From assembly GCA_023260935.1 (NCBI GenBank), contig JALQTL010000283.1, positions 1 to 15,504 on the forward strand: a DNA stretch of 15,504 nucleotides. Direction: 5' to 3'. The notes under the pieces were generated by a model. That model searched no databases. It saw nothing but the letters and a program-made list of their open reading frames with translations, and was not told where the DNA came from. Source of the stretch: Paracoccaceae bacterium (GTDB lineage: Bacteria > Pseudomonadota > Alphaproteobacteria > Rhodobacterales > Rhodobacteraceae). Both the position numbers and the translations under genes were made by a program. Numbering within the stretch: the first letter of the stretch is position 1; each line of letters opens with the position of its first letter. Below are positions 6,100 through 12,373 of the stretch, piece by piece.

Positions 6100-7098
6100 A
6101 TGCCCGATCCCGCGCCAAGGCGGCAAGACTTTACGATCATGGCCATCGGCCAGAATGGCCGCCTGCAATACGAAGCGATCCTTCTGGTCGGCTCCCTTCG
6201 GCTGACCAACCCCGGATTTGCAGGCCGTGTCATCATCTGCGAACCGCAGCCGGGCCCGCTGTGGAAGACTGATCCCCGGATGGACACCCCAGCCCGGGCG
6301 GCGCTGGAGGCGATGGGGGCCACGATCCTGCCCTTTGAAAGCAAGGTCTTTGGGCAGGACTACCCCTATGGCAACAAGATCGAGGCGCTGACCGCCCTGC
6401 CCGATGCGCCCTTCCTGTTTCTGGATACCGATACCCTGATCACCGGCGATCTGGCCGGGGTAGAGATCGATTTTGCCCGGCCCTCGGCCAGCATGCGCCG
6501 CGAGGGCACCTGGCCACAGATCGAACTTTACGGGCCGGGCTATGCCGAGATCTGGAAGTCGCTCTATGACCGGTTTGGCCTTGATTTCGCCGCCTCGCTG
6601 GATCTGGACCAGCCCGATGAATATTGGCAGCGCTATCTGTACTTCAACGCGGGCTGGTTCTTTCACGAAAGCCCCGCCCGGTTCGGGGCCCGGTTCCTGT
6701 CCTATGCCCGATCGATCCGCGATGACCGGCCCCCTGCCCTTTTGTTGCAGGAGTTGAACCCCTGGCTGGATCAGGTGGCCTTGCCGCTGGTGATCCATTC
6801 CTTTGGCGGCGGGCGGCCCGGGCCGGGGCTGGCGGGGCTGGATGGCGATGTTACCTGCCACTGGCGCACCCTGCCGCTGCTTTATGCAAGGGAATCCGAC
6901 CGGGTGGTCGAAGTGCTGGAAGCGGTGGCGAAAGACCCGCCCCTGCGCCGGGTGCTGCGCGACCACCCGCCGATCAAGTCGTTGGTCTATCAGAACCAGG
7001 GGCGCAAGGCGCGGGCGCTGTTTGACCGGCAGAACCTGCCCCACCGCGAACAGGTGATCCGAAACACGCTGAAACGCGAAGGGCTGTGGCTACGCTAG
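6100..7098 (+). CDS. GT-A-fold glycosyltransferase-like protein (GT8-like)
   Basis: The product has 332 residues. It resembles nucleotide-sugar glycosyltransferases of the GT-A fold: YPYGNKIEAL (88-97), a DxD motif in FLFLDTDTLI (105-114) that would bind metal and nucleotide sugar, YFNAGWFFHE (181-190), a WLDQVAL stretch (222-228), and a late histidine in CHWRTLP (253-259). This order matches GT8-type enzymes, but overall similarity to a named enzyme is not recognisable, and donor and acceptor are unknown. There is no signal peptide, so it is cytoplasmic. The ATG at 6100 has GGGGAAAG just upstream; an upstream in-frame extension exists but is antisense to the secreted protein gene. Its end overlaps the convergent exporter gene by nine bases (7090-7098). 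Confidence 0.72.
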   Translation: MPDPAPRRQDFTIMAIGQNGRLQYEAILLVGSLRLTNPGFAGRVIICEPQPGPLWKTDPRMDTPARAALEAMGATILPFESKVFGQDYPYGNKIEALTALPDAPFLFLDTDTLITGDLAGVEIDFARPSASMRREGTWPQIELYGPGYAEIWKSLYDRFGLDFAASLDLDQPDEYWQRYLYFNAGWFFHESPARFGARFLSYARSIRDDRPPALLLQELNPWLDQVALPLVIHSFGGGRPGPGLAGLDGDVTCHWRTLPLLYARESDRVVEVLEAVAKDPPLRRVLRDHPPIKSLVYQNQGRKARALFDRQNLPHREQVIRNTLKREGLWLR

Positions 7099-7680
7099 CA
7101 CCGGCCAGAGCGAGGCCACCAGAAGCACCGCCATTGAGCAGTTGAAGACTTGAAGCCTGCGGTTGGTCGTCAGCCAGTGGCGCACCTGCTGGCCCGCATA
7201 GGCCCAGACCGAAACCGACGGCAGGTTGACCGCGCAAAAGACCACCGCCACTGTCAGCATCGCCAGCACACCTTCGCCCCCGGCATAGACGGTCACAGCC
7301 GTCAGCGCCATGGCCCAGGCCTTGGGGTTGACCCATTGGAACGCCGCGGCCTGAAGAAAGCTGAAAGGCACACCACCGGGCTGGCCATCGCGCGGTGCCG
7401 CCGCATGGGCGATCTTCCAGGCCAGCCACAGCATGTAGCCGACCGACACCACCTTCAGCGCCGTCGTCAGCGCCGGCCAGTGATGAAAGATCTGCACCAG
7501 CCCGATCCCCACCAGAAACACCATCAGGGCATGACCGATGGAAATGCCCAGCATATGCGGCACCGTGCGGCGGAACCCGAAATTCACGCCCGAGGCCAGC
7601 AGCATCATGTTGTTCGGCCCCGGCGTGACCGAAGTGGCGAACGCAAAACCGATCAGTGAAAGGAAAAGTTCCTGTGTCAT
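7090..7680 (-). CDS. LysE/RhtB-family amino acid exporter
   Basis: The product has 196 residues and about six membrane segments, the usual size for the RhtB/LysE superfamily of amino acid and metabolite exporters. The family signature SVTPGPNNMMLLASGVNFG (17-35) follows the first helix, and QWVNPKAWAMAL (115-126) is the second landmark. The substrate cannot be read from sequence. I chose the ATG at 7680 because the family starts a few residues before the first helix; an in-frame extension to 7752 would cross the operator region. The gene is divergent from an Lrp/AsnC regulator 72 bases away, which is a common arrangement for an exporter controlled by its neighbour. Confidence 0.9.
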   Translation of the reverse strand: MTQELFLSLIGFAFATSVTPGPNNMMLLASGVNFGFRRTVPHMLGISIGHALMVFLVGIGLVQIFHHWPALTTALKVVSVGYMLWLAWKIAHAAAPRDGQPGGVPFSFLQAAAFQWVNPKAWAMALTAVTVYAGGEGVLAMLTVAVVFCAVNLPSVSVWAYAGQQVRHWLTTNRRLQVFNCSMAVLLVASLWPVLA

Positions 7681-7714
7681 GCGCAATAGATGCACCGGAA
7701 GAACCCGCGAATGA

Positions 7715-7749
7715 TTGCAAAGATGCGGAAATTCCGGCAATATTTGCAA
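7715..7749. promoter_or_regulatory. Symmetrical operator between exporter and Lrp-type regulator
   Basis: TTGCAAA (7715-7721) and TTTGCAA (7743-7749) form an inverted repeat around an inner palindrome CGGAA-A-TTCCG (7726-7736). The two centres lie one base apart. Nested symmetry of this size between a divergent exporter and Lrp-family gene is what one would expect for an Lrp octamer or dimer-of-dimers site. Confidence 0.5.
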
Positions 7750-7752
7750 CAT

Positions 7753-8205
7753 ATGGCGAAGATGGACGAGATCAACAGCCGGATATTGCGCGAACTTTCG
7801 CGCGACGGTCGCCTGACCAATCTGGAGCTGGCCGAACGGGTGGGCTTGTCACCTTCGGCCTGCCTGCGCCGGGTGCAGGAACTGGAACGCTCGGGCGTGA
7901 TCAAGGGCTACCGCGCGGTGGTGGATGCGGCCCGGCTTGGGATCGGCTTTGTCGCATATGTGACGGTTGGGTTGAACACCCACACCAAGGCCGCGCAAGA
8001 AGCCTTTGAACGCGCCGTATCCCGCGCACCTCAGGTCACGGAATGCCACAACATCACCGGGACGGTGGAGTACCTTCTGCGCGTGGAGGCCGAGGATCTG
8101 GCCGCCTATAAGCACTGGCACACCGATGTGCTGGGTGTGCTGCCGCAGGTGCGGTCGATCACCACCTTCGTGGTCATGGGCAGCCCAAAGGACAACCGCG
8201 CCTAA
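7753..8205 (+). CDS. Lrp/AsnC-family transcriptional regulator
   Basis: The product has 150 residues, normal for the family. The N-terminal winged helix-turn-helix is clear: MDEINSRILRELSRDGRLTN (4-23) and ELAERVGLSPSACLRRVQEL (25-44). After it comes the RAM effector-binding domain, with ITGTVEYLLRVEAEDLAAY at 101-119. It probably senses an amino acid and controls the divergent LysE/RhtB exporter and itself. The start is uncertain. ATG7753 and ATG7762 both fit the family, and neither has a good ribosome site; an in-frame ATG at 7690 would place coding sequence over the operator. If the TTGCAA at 7715 acts as a -35, transcription would begin near 7751, making the message leaderless. The gene overlaps the convergent LysR gene by four bases at its end. 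Confidence 0.9.
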   Translation: MAKMDEINSRILRELSRDGRLTNLELAERVGLSPSACLRRVQELERSGVIKGYRAVVDAARLGIGFVAYVTVGLNTHTKAAQEAFERAVSRAPQVTECHNITGTVEYLLRVEAEDLAAYKHWHTDVLGVLPQVRSITTFVVMGSPKDNRA

Positions 8206-9155
8206 AGCAGGCGCAGGTGATCTGCCAGCCAGGGCCAGCGCGCAAGGCTGGGCTGCACCACCCTTTCGCCAACATGGCGCCGCAACGAGGCCGCCACCTG
8301 CCCCGGCAGCCCGCCCATCACCCCCGCCCGCGCCGAAAGCGAGATGCTGCGCGACAGCGCCTGCCCGTCCAGTGGTTGCACCTCGACCGCACCAAGGAAG
8401 CGTTCGGCATGGTGCAGCGCCAGCGGGGTCAGGATCGTCCAGCCCGCGCCTTGTGCCACCAACGCCAGGATTGCGGTGTAACTGTCCAGTTCGAACCGAA
8501 CCGCGGGCCGGAAATTCTGGCGCGCCAGATGCGCGGCGATCAGACGGCCCATCAGGTGCCGGGTGGAATAAAGGATCAGCGGCAGGTCAGCCCCTGATGG
8601 CGGTGCAGAGTTCGGGCGCACGGCCAGAAACGGATCTTGCAGAATGGGGTGCGCCTCTCGCCAGCCGGCGTCAGCCGTGCCGGACCCCAGTTCCGCCGCA
8701 ACCGCCAGATCAAGCCCGCGGCTTTCAAGCTGATCCAGCAGGCGATGGCTGGGCCCCGTTTCCAGAAGAAACCGCGCCTCGCCCATCGAGGCGGCAAGGT
8801 CGCCCAGAAGGGCGGGCGTCACCTCGGCATCGAAATCCTCGATCATGCCCAGCCGCAGGGTTGTCAGCCGTGAAAGCTGCGCCTGCGCCAGATCTGACCG
8901 CGCCTCGGCTTCGGCATTCAGGATCACCTGCGCGTGACGACGGAACAACTGGCCCGCCGCCGTCAGGGCAAAGGGCCGGCTGCTGCGATCGAAAAGGGTA
9001 GATCCCAGCGCCGCTTCGACAGCGGCAAGTTGCTGGCTGATCGCGGGCGGCGTCACGCCAAGGCGTCGCGCGGCCGCCGAGATCGCACCTTCCTCGGCCA
9101 CGGCCAGAAAGACCTCGATGCCCCAGAAGCTGACCCTGCCCTGCGGTTCGGGCAT
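8202..9155 (-). CDS. LysR-family transcriptional regulator
   Basis: The product has 317 residues, standard for LTTRs. The N-terminal helix-turn-helix runs over about residues 10-70, with AISAAARRLGVTPPAISQQL at 24-43 and TLFDRSSRPFALTAAG at 53-68. The rest is a periplasmic-binding-protein-like effector domain. The gene begins six bases after the phaR stop on the same strand, so it is probably cotranscribed with phaR. LTTRs more often sit divergent from their target, so the target here is unclear; a link to PHA or acyl-CoA metabolism is only inferred from position. No strong ribosome site precedes the ATG, which suggests coupling to phaR translation. Its stop overlaps that of the Lrp-type gene. 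Confidence 0.92.
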   Translation of the reverse strand: MPEPQGRVSFWGIEVFLAVAEEGAISAAARRLGVTPPAISQQLAAVEAALGSTLFDRSSRPFALTAAGQLFRRHAQVILNAEAEARSDLAQAQLSRLTTLRLGMIEDFDAEVTPALLGDLAASMGEARFLLETGPSHRLLDQLESRGLDLAVAAELGSGTADAGWREAHPILQDPFLAVRPNSAPPSGADLPLILYSTRHLMGRLIAAHLARQNFRPAVRFELDSYTAILALVAQGAGWTILTPLALHHAERFLGAVEVQPLDGQALSRSISLSARAGVMGGLPGQVAASLRRHVGERVVQPSLARWPWLADHLRLL

Positions 9156-9161
9156 GTCGGG

Positions 9162-9728
9162 TTACATCCGGGAGAGTTTCTTTTGCAACTCGGCCAGCTG
9201 CTTCTTGATCTGCGCCAGATCATCGGACTTGGCCGCACCATCCTCTGCGCCGTCCTCTTCCTTCTGAGGCCCCGAGGAACCCCAGCCGGGCATGCCCCCC
9301 ATCACCGTTTTCAGGAAGGCTTCTTGCTGCTTGCGCATCGCCTCGAAGCCAGGCATCCCCACCATCGGGTTCGGAAAGGAAGACAGGTTTTCCATCATCT
9401 TCGACTGGCCTTCGCGCAGCATATCGAAGCTGGCGGCCAGAAAATGCGGCACGACCGACTGCATGTTCGATGTATAGCTGCGCACCAGATCGGTCAGCAC
9501 GGCGATGGGCAGAACGTTTTCGCCCTTTGATTCATGCTCGGCCACGATCTGAAGCAGATATTGCCGGGTCAGGTCATCGCCCGATTTCAGATCAACGATC
9601 TGAACCTCGCGCCCCGCACGGATGAAGCCGGCGATGTCTTCAAGGGTGACGTAATCCGACGTCTCGGTGTTATAAAGACGGCGGCTGGCATAGCGCTTGA
9701 TCAGCAGCGGCTTTTCAGTATCGGCCAT
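9162..9728 (-). CDS. phaR: Polyhydroxyalkanoate synthesis repressor PhaR
   Basis: The product has 188 residues. The N-terminal PHB accumulation regulator DNA-binding domain is unmistakable: LLIKRYASRRLYNTETSDYV (8-27), followed by VTLEDIAGFIRAGREVQIVD (27-46). A second domain around 50-110 carries the PHB-accumulation regulatory motif, and residues 170-187 form a charged, helical, probably coiled-coil tail. In Paracoccus and Rhodobacter, PhaR binds both DNA and PHA granules. It represses phasin genes until a granule surface titrates it away. The ATG at 9728 has a strong GGGAGGG eight bases upstream; an in-frame extension to 9788 lacks family support. The gene follows phaP after a strong terminator, so it probably has its own promoter. 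Confidence 0.96.
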   Translation of the reverse strand: MADTEKPLLIKRYASRRLYNTETSDYVTLEDIAGFIRAGREVQIVDLKSGDDLTRQYLLQIVAEHESKGENVLPIAVLTDLVRSYTSNMQSVVPHFLAASFDMLREGQSKMMENLSSFPNPMVGMPGFEAMRKQQEAFLKTVMGGMPGWGSSGPQKEEDGAEDGAAKSDDLAQIKKQLAELQKKLSRM

Positions 9729-9753
9729 GGGCCACCCTCCCCAGGATCTTTTT

Positions 9754-9777
9754 GCTTGCGCAGAGAAGCTTACGCAG
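9754..9777. promoter_or_regulatory. Direct repeat upstream of phaR, possible autoregulatory PhaR half-sites
   Basis: GCTTGCGCAG (9754-9763) and GCTTACGCAG (9768-9777) are 9/10 identical and start 14 bases apart. Each ends in the GCAG half of the PhaR box. They lie 26-49 bases before the phaR start, where a self-repression site would be expected. This is suggestive only, because neither copy is a complete CTGC-N3-GCAG. Confidence 0.35.
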
Positions 9778-9800
9778 GCGCGAAACAAAAAGAAAGACCA

Positions 9801-9832
9801 TGAAAAGAAAAGGGCGGGCCCGGGGGCCCGCC
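9801..9832 (-). terminator. Intrinsic terminator after phaP
   Basis: On the minus strand a perfect GC-only stem (GGCGGGCCC / GGGCCCGCC, 9832-9813) with a very short loop is followed by C and TTTTCTTTTC (9811-9802). It lies about 50 bases after the phaP stop. This is a strong Rho-independent terminator separating the abundant phasin message from phaR. Confidence 0.87.
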
Positions 9833-9882
9833 TAACTGGTTACACCTATGGGAGGAGGAGAAGGTGCAACCCCCTTGCGGGA

Positions 9883-10332
9883 TTACTTTGCAGCGGCAGC
9901 AGCTTTCTTGGCCACCGAGGTCACATCGGCGGTGGCTTTCTTGACAGCGGCGGTCGCGTCCTCGGACAGATCCTTGCCGGCGGCCAGCATCAGTTCGACG
10001 GTTTCCATCTGAACCTTCTTGGCGACTTCAGCGAAAGCGGCCATGTTTTCGGCAGCCATTTCAGCAGCAGCCGAAGCGAAATCGGTCGCGGCTTTGGTGT
10101 ATTCGGTCGGCTCCGACTTGGCCTTGGACAGATCACCCATCTTGGCGAGGGTGTCCTTTGCCCACTTGGCGGTGATTTCGGTCGATTTTTCAGCGGCTTC
10201 CAGAGCCACTTTCGACATCTTCTCGCCCATGGCGGCCTGGGTCTTGAACGCATTTTGCAGTGCCGACGAGTCAACCGGGAAGGAAGCCATCATGTCCTGC
10301 ATCACTTTGGTGAAATCGGGGGTCTTGGTCAT
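9883..10332 (-). CDS. phaP: Phasin, PHA granule-associated protein
   Basis: The product has 149 residues and is almost wholly amphipathic helix, rich in Ala, Lys, Glu, Met and Thr, ending in an alanine/lysine-rich tail (VKKATADVTSVAKKAAAAAK, 130-149). It contains no cysteine or tryptophan-rich core and no signal peptide. It matches the phasin family, whose members coat PHA granules and limit their coalescence. The stretch TDFASAAAEMAAENMAAFAE (83-102) is typical of the family. AGGAG lies eight bases before the ATG. The upstream region holds two PhaR boxes around a good promoter, and a strong terminator follows, so this is a separately controlled, probably highly expressed gene. Confidence 0.94.
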   Translation of the reverse strand: MTKTPDFTKVMQDMMASFPVDSSALQNAFKTQAAMGEKMSKVALEAAEKSTEITAKWAKDTLAKMGDLSKAKSEPTEYTKAATDFASAAAEMAAENMAAFAEVAKKVQMETVELMLAAGKDLSEDATAAVKKATADVTSVAKKAAAAAK

Positions 10333-10382
10333 TTCATATGCTCCTGATCAGCCGGGCACATCCCGCCCGCTTCGATGCATTA

Positions 10383-10411
10383 CATATACATGCTGCACCG
10401 CAGCATTGCAA
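10383..10411 (-). promoter_or_regulatory. phaP promoter
   Basis: On the minus strand TTGCAA (10411-10406) and TATATG (10388-10383) are spaced by 17 bases. The spacer contains PhaR box 1 completely. The -10 lies about 50 bases before the phaP ATG. Repression by blocking polymerase binding fits the known role of PhaR. Confidence 0.6.
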
Positions 10412-10436
10412 TGATTTTTCTGCAATGCAGCATTGC
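10393..10436. promoter_or_regulatory. Two PhaR boxes upstream of phaP
   Basis: CTGC-ACC-GCAG (10393-10403) and CTGC-AAT-GCAG (10420-10430) both fit the CTGC-N3-GCAG pattern that I recall being reported for PhaR of this group. The repeats extend further: CTGCACCGCAGCATTGC (10393-10409) and CTGCAATGCAGCATTGC (10420-10436) are 15/17 identical with a 27-base period. Box 1 lies within the phaP promoter spacer and box 2 just upstream of its -35. Confidence 0.8.
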
Positions 10437-10466
10437 TTCAGGTTGAGCACCCTAACCCTTTGAGCG

Positions 10467-12272
10467 TCAACCGTTTCCGGATAGGGGGGTTGCCGTAACG
10501 TAAGTTCCGGGGGCCGGGCACAGCACCGGATTGGTCGAATCGCCCGGCACGCGGGCCTTGACCATCTTGCCCGACCGGGCCTTCAACCATTCACCCCAAC
10601 GCGGCCACCAGCTGCCCTTGTGGAACTCGGCCGATGCTTTCCAGTCGAGCGGATCGCCCGCCACCGGGGCGGCGTTCACATAATGGCCATACTTGTCCTT
10701 GCTGGGCGGATTGATGATCCCCGCGATATGCCCGGATTCCGACAGGATGAAGGTCTTGTCCTTCGATCCCATCTGCTTGATGCCATTGAAGCTGCCCTTC
10801 CAGTGGGCGATGTGATCGGTTTCGCAGGCGATGGCACAAAGCGGCACCTTGACCCCCGACAGGCTGACCGGTTCGCCGAACACCGGAAAGGTGCCCTGCG
10901 CAAAACCATCATCCTGACACAGGCCCCGCAGATACTCGACCGCCATCCGTGCCGGCAGATTGGTGCCGTCGCCGTTCCAGAACAGCAGGTCAAAGGCCGG
11001 CGGCGCCTCGCCCATCATGTAGCTCTTGATGGCGGGCTGATAGATCAGGTCGTTCGAACGCAGGAAGCTGAAGGTGCGGCCCATGAAAAAGCGCGACAGA
11101 ATGCCGTCCCGCGCACTTTGCCGTTCGATCCCGTCGACGAAATCGTTGTCCAGAAATACCCCCACCTCGCCCGGGTCGCTGAAATCGGTCAGCGTGGTGA
11201 AGAAGGTGGCCGATTTCACCGAAGTATCGCCCGCCCGTTCCAGATGCGCCAGCGTCAGGCCCAGCGTGGTGCCGGCAATGCAATAGCCCACGGCATTGAT
11301 CTGCTTTTCGCCGGTGATCCGCCGCACCTCGGCCATCGCGCGCAGGAAACCGTCGCGGATATAGTCATCCATCCCGACATCGGCATAGGACGCATCGGGG
11401 TTCACCCAAGACACCACGAACAGCGTGAAGCCCTGATCCACGATCCATTTGATCAGCGAATTGGCGGGCTTCAGATCCATGATGTAGAACTTGTTGATCC
11501 AGGGCGGAAAGATCAGGATCGGGGTCTGATGCACCTTTTCAGTGGTGGGCGCATACTGGATCAGTTCCATCATCCGGTTGCGATAGACCACCGACCCGGG
11601 CGTGGTGGCGATGTTTTCGCCCACCCGGAAGGCCTGCGGATCGGCCAGCGTCACCAGAAGATCGCCGTTGTTCGCCTCGATGTCGCGCACCAGGTTTTCC
11701 AGACCGCGCACAAGGCTTTCACCATCGGTGGCCACCGCCTTTTCCAGAGCATCGGGGTTGGTGCCCAGAAAGTTGGTGGGGGAGAACATGTCGACGATCT
11801 GACGGGTGAAGTAATCTACCCGCCGCCGGTCTGCCGGGTCCAGTTTCTCCATATCGCTTACGGCCGTGGATACAGCCTCGGCGTTCAGCAGGTATTGCTG
11901 CTTCAGGTAGTTGAAGACGGGGTGGGTTTCCCAGACCGGGTTGGCAAAACGCCGGTCGGCGGGCGTCGGGTCGGCGGGGGCCTTGAATTCACCCTTGGCC
12001 AGTGCCTGCTGCGCTTCGACATAATGCTTCAGGCTTTTGCCCCAGTAGCTGATCTGGTGTTCCAGAATCTTCGACGGGTTTTGCATCATCTCGGCCACAT
12101 AGGCGGCGGCGGCCTTCATATAGACATCGCTGGACGGGCCGCTGAGCGCCGAATCCGCTTGTTTGCGATGCGCCAACGCAGTCATCAACCTTTGAGACAA
12201 TTCCTCAACTTTCGCGAGATTGGCCTGAAGTTTGTCGAACTTGGGCCCTGCGTCGTTCTCGTCTGTTGTCAT
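10467..12272 (-). CDS. phaC: Class I polyhydroxyalkanoate synthase
   Basis: The product has 601 residues, the usual size of Rhodobacter-type class I synthases that act without PhaE or PhaR subunits. It polymerises (R)-3-hydroxyacyl-CoA, mainly 3-hydroxybutyryl-CoA, into polyester on the granule surface. Residues 1-200 form the N-terminal domain. The alpha/beta-hydrolase core follows, with a lipase-like box GYCIAGT (329-335) giving the catalytic C331, D486 in ETDHIAHW and H515 in SGHIAG. All three match C319, D480 and H508 of the Cupriavidus necator enzyme. LIFPPWINKFYIMDL (253-267) is another class I landmark. A GGGGGGAAA lies before the ATG. The gene is divergent from phaZ, with a PhaR-like box between them, and is followed by phaP without an obvious terminator. 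Confidence 0.97.
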   Translation of the reverse strand: MTTDENDAGPKFDKLQANLAKVEELSQRLMTALAHRKQADSALSGPSSDVYMKAAAAYVAEMMQNPSKILEHQISYWGKSLKHYVEAQQALAKGEFKAPADPTPADRRFANPVWETHPVFNYLKQQYLLNAEAVSTAVSDMEKLDPADRRRVDYFTRQIVDMFSPTNFLGTNPDALEKAVATDGESLVRGLENLVRDIEANNGDLLVTLADPQAFRVGENIATTPGSVVYRNRMMELIQYAPTTEKVHQTPILIFPPWINKFYIMDLKPANSLIKWIVDQGFTLFVVSWVNPDASYADVGMDDYIRDGFLRAMAEVRRITGEKQINAVGYCIAGTTLGLTLAHLERAGDTSVKSATFFTTLTDFSDPGEVGVFLDNDFVDGIERQSARDGILSRFFMGRTFSFLRSNDLIYQPAIKSYMMGEAPPAFDLLFWNGDGTNLPARMAVEYLRGLCQDDGFAQGTFPVFGEPVSLSGVKVPLCAIACETDHIAHWKGSFNGIKQMGSKDKTFILSESGHIAGIINPPSKDKYGHYVNAAPVAGDPLDWKASAEFHKGSWWPRWGEWLKARSGKMVKARVPGDSTNPVLCPAPGTYVTATPLSGNG

Positions 12273-12293
12273 ATGAATGTTTCCCCCCTATCG

Positions 12294-12308
12294 TGCCGCT
12301 GTGCAGCA
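12294..12308. promoter_or_regulatory. Degenerate PhaR-like box between phaC and phaZ
   Basis: Read on the minus strand (12308-12294) the sequence TGCTGCACAGCGGCA matches 13 of 15 bases of TGCTGCACCGCAGCA at PhaR box 1 before phaP. It fits CTGC-N3-GCAG with one mismatch (GCGG). It lies about 22 bases upstream of the phaC start and 66 bases before phaZ, so one bound PhaR could affect both genes. Confidence 0.45.
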
Positions 12309-12373
12309 TAACGTCGCCCGACTGGGGGGGAAAGCGACGATTTGGCCGGGCCCTCCCGGAGATGGAGACGCGA

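Noticed and set aside
5626..7044. A 472-codon open frame on the minus strand whose end is the secreted protein
   Set aside because: Its first 337 codons are antisense to the glycosyltransferase-like gene, with low-complexity Gln/Pro/Gly-rich translation. The signal peptide at 6033 marks the real start.
10620..12311. A 563-codon plus-strand frame opposite phaC
   Set aside because: It is the shadow of phaC, a well-supported gene with all catalytic residues. The translation is His/Gln/Arg-rich without a domain, as expected from antisense reading of GC-rich coding DNA.
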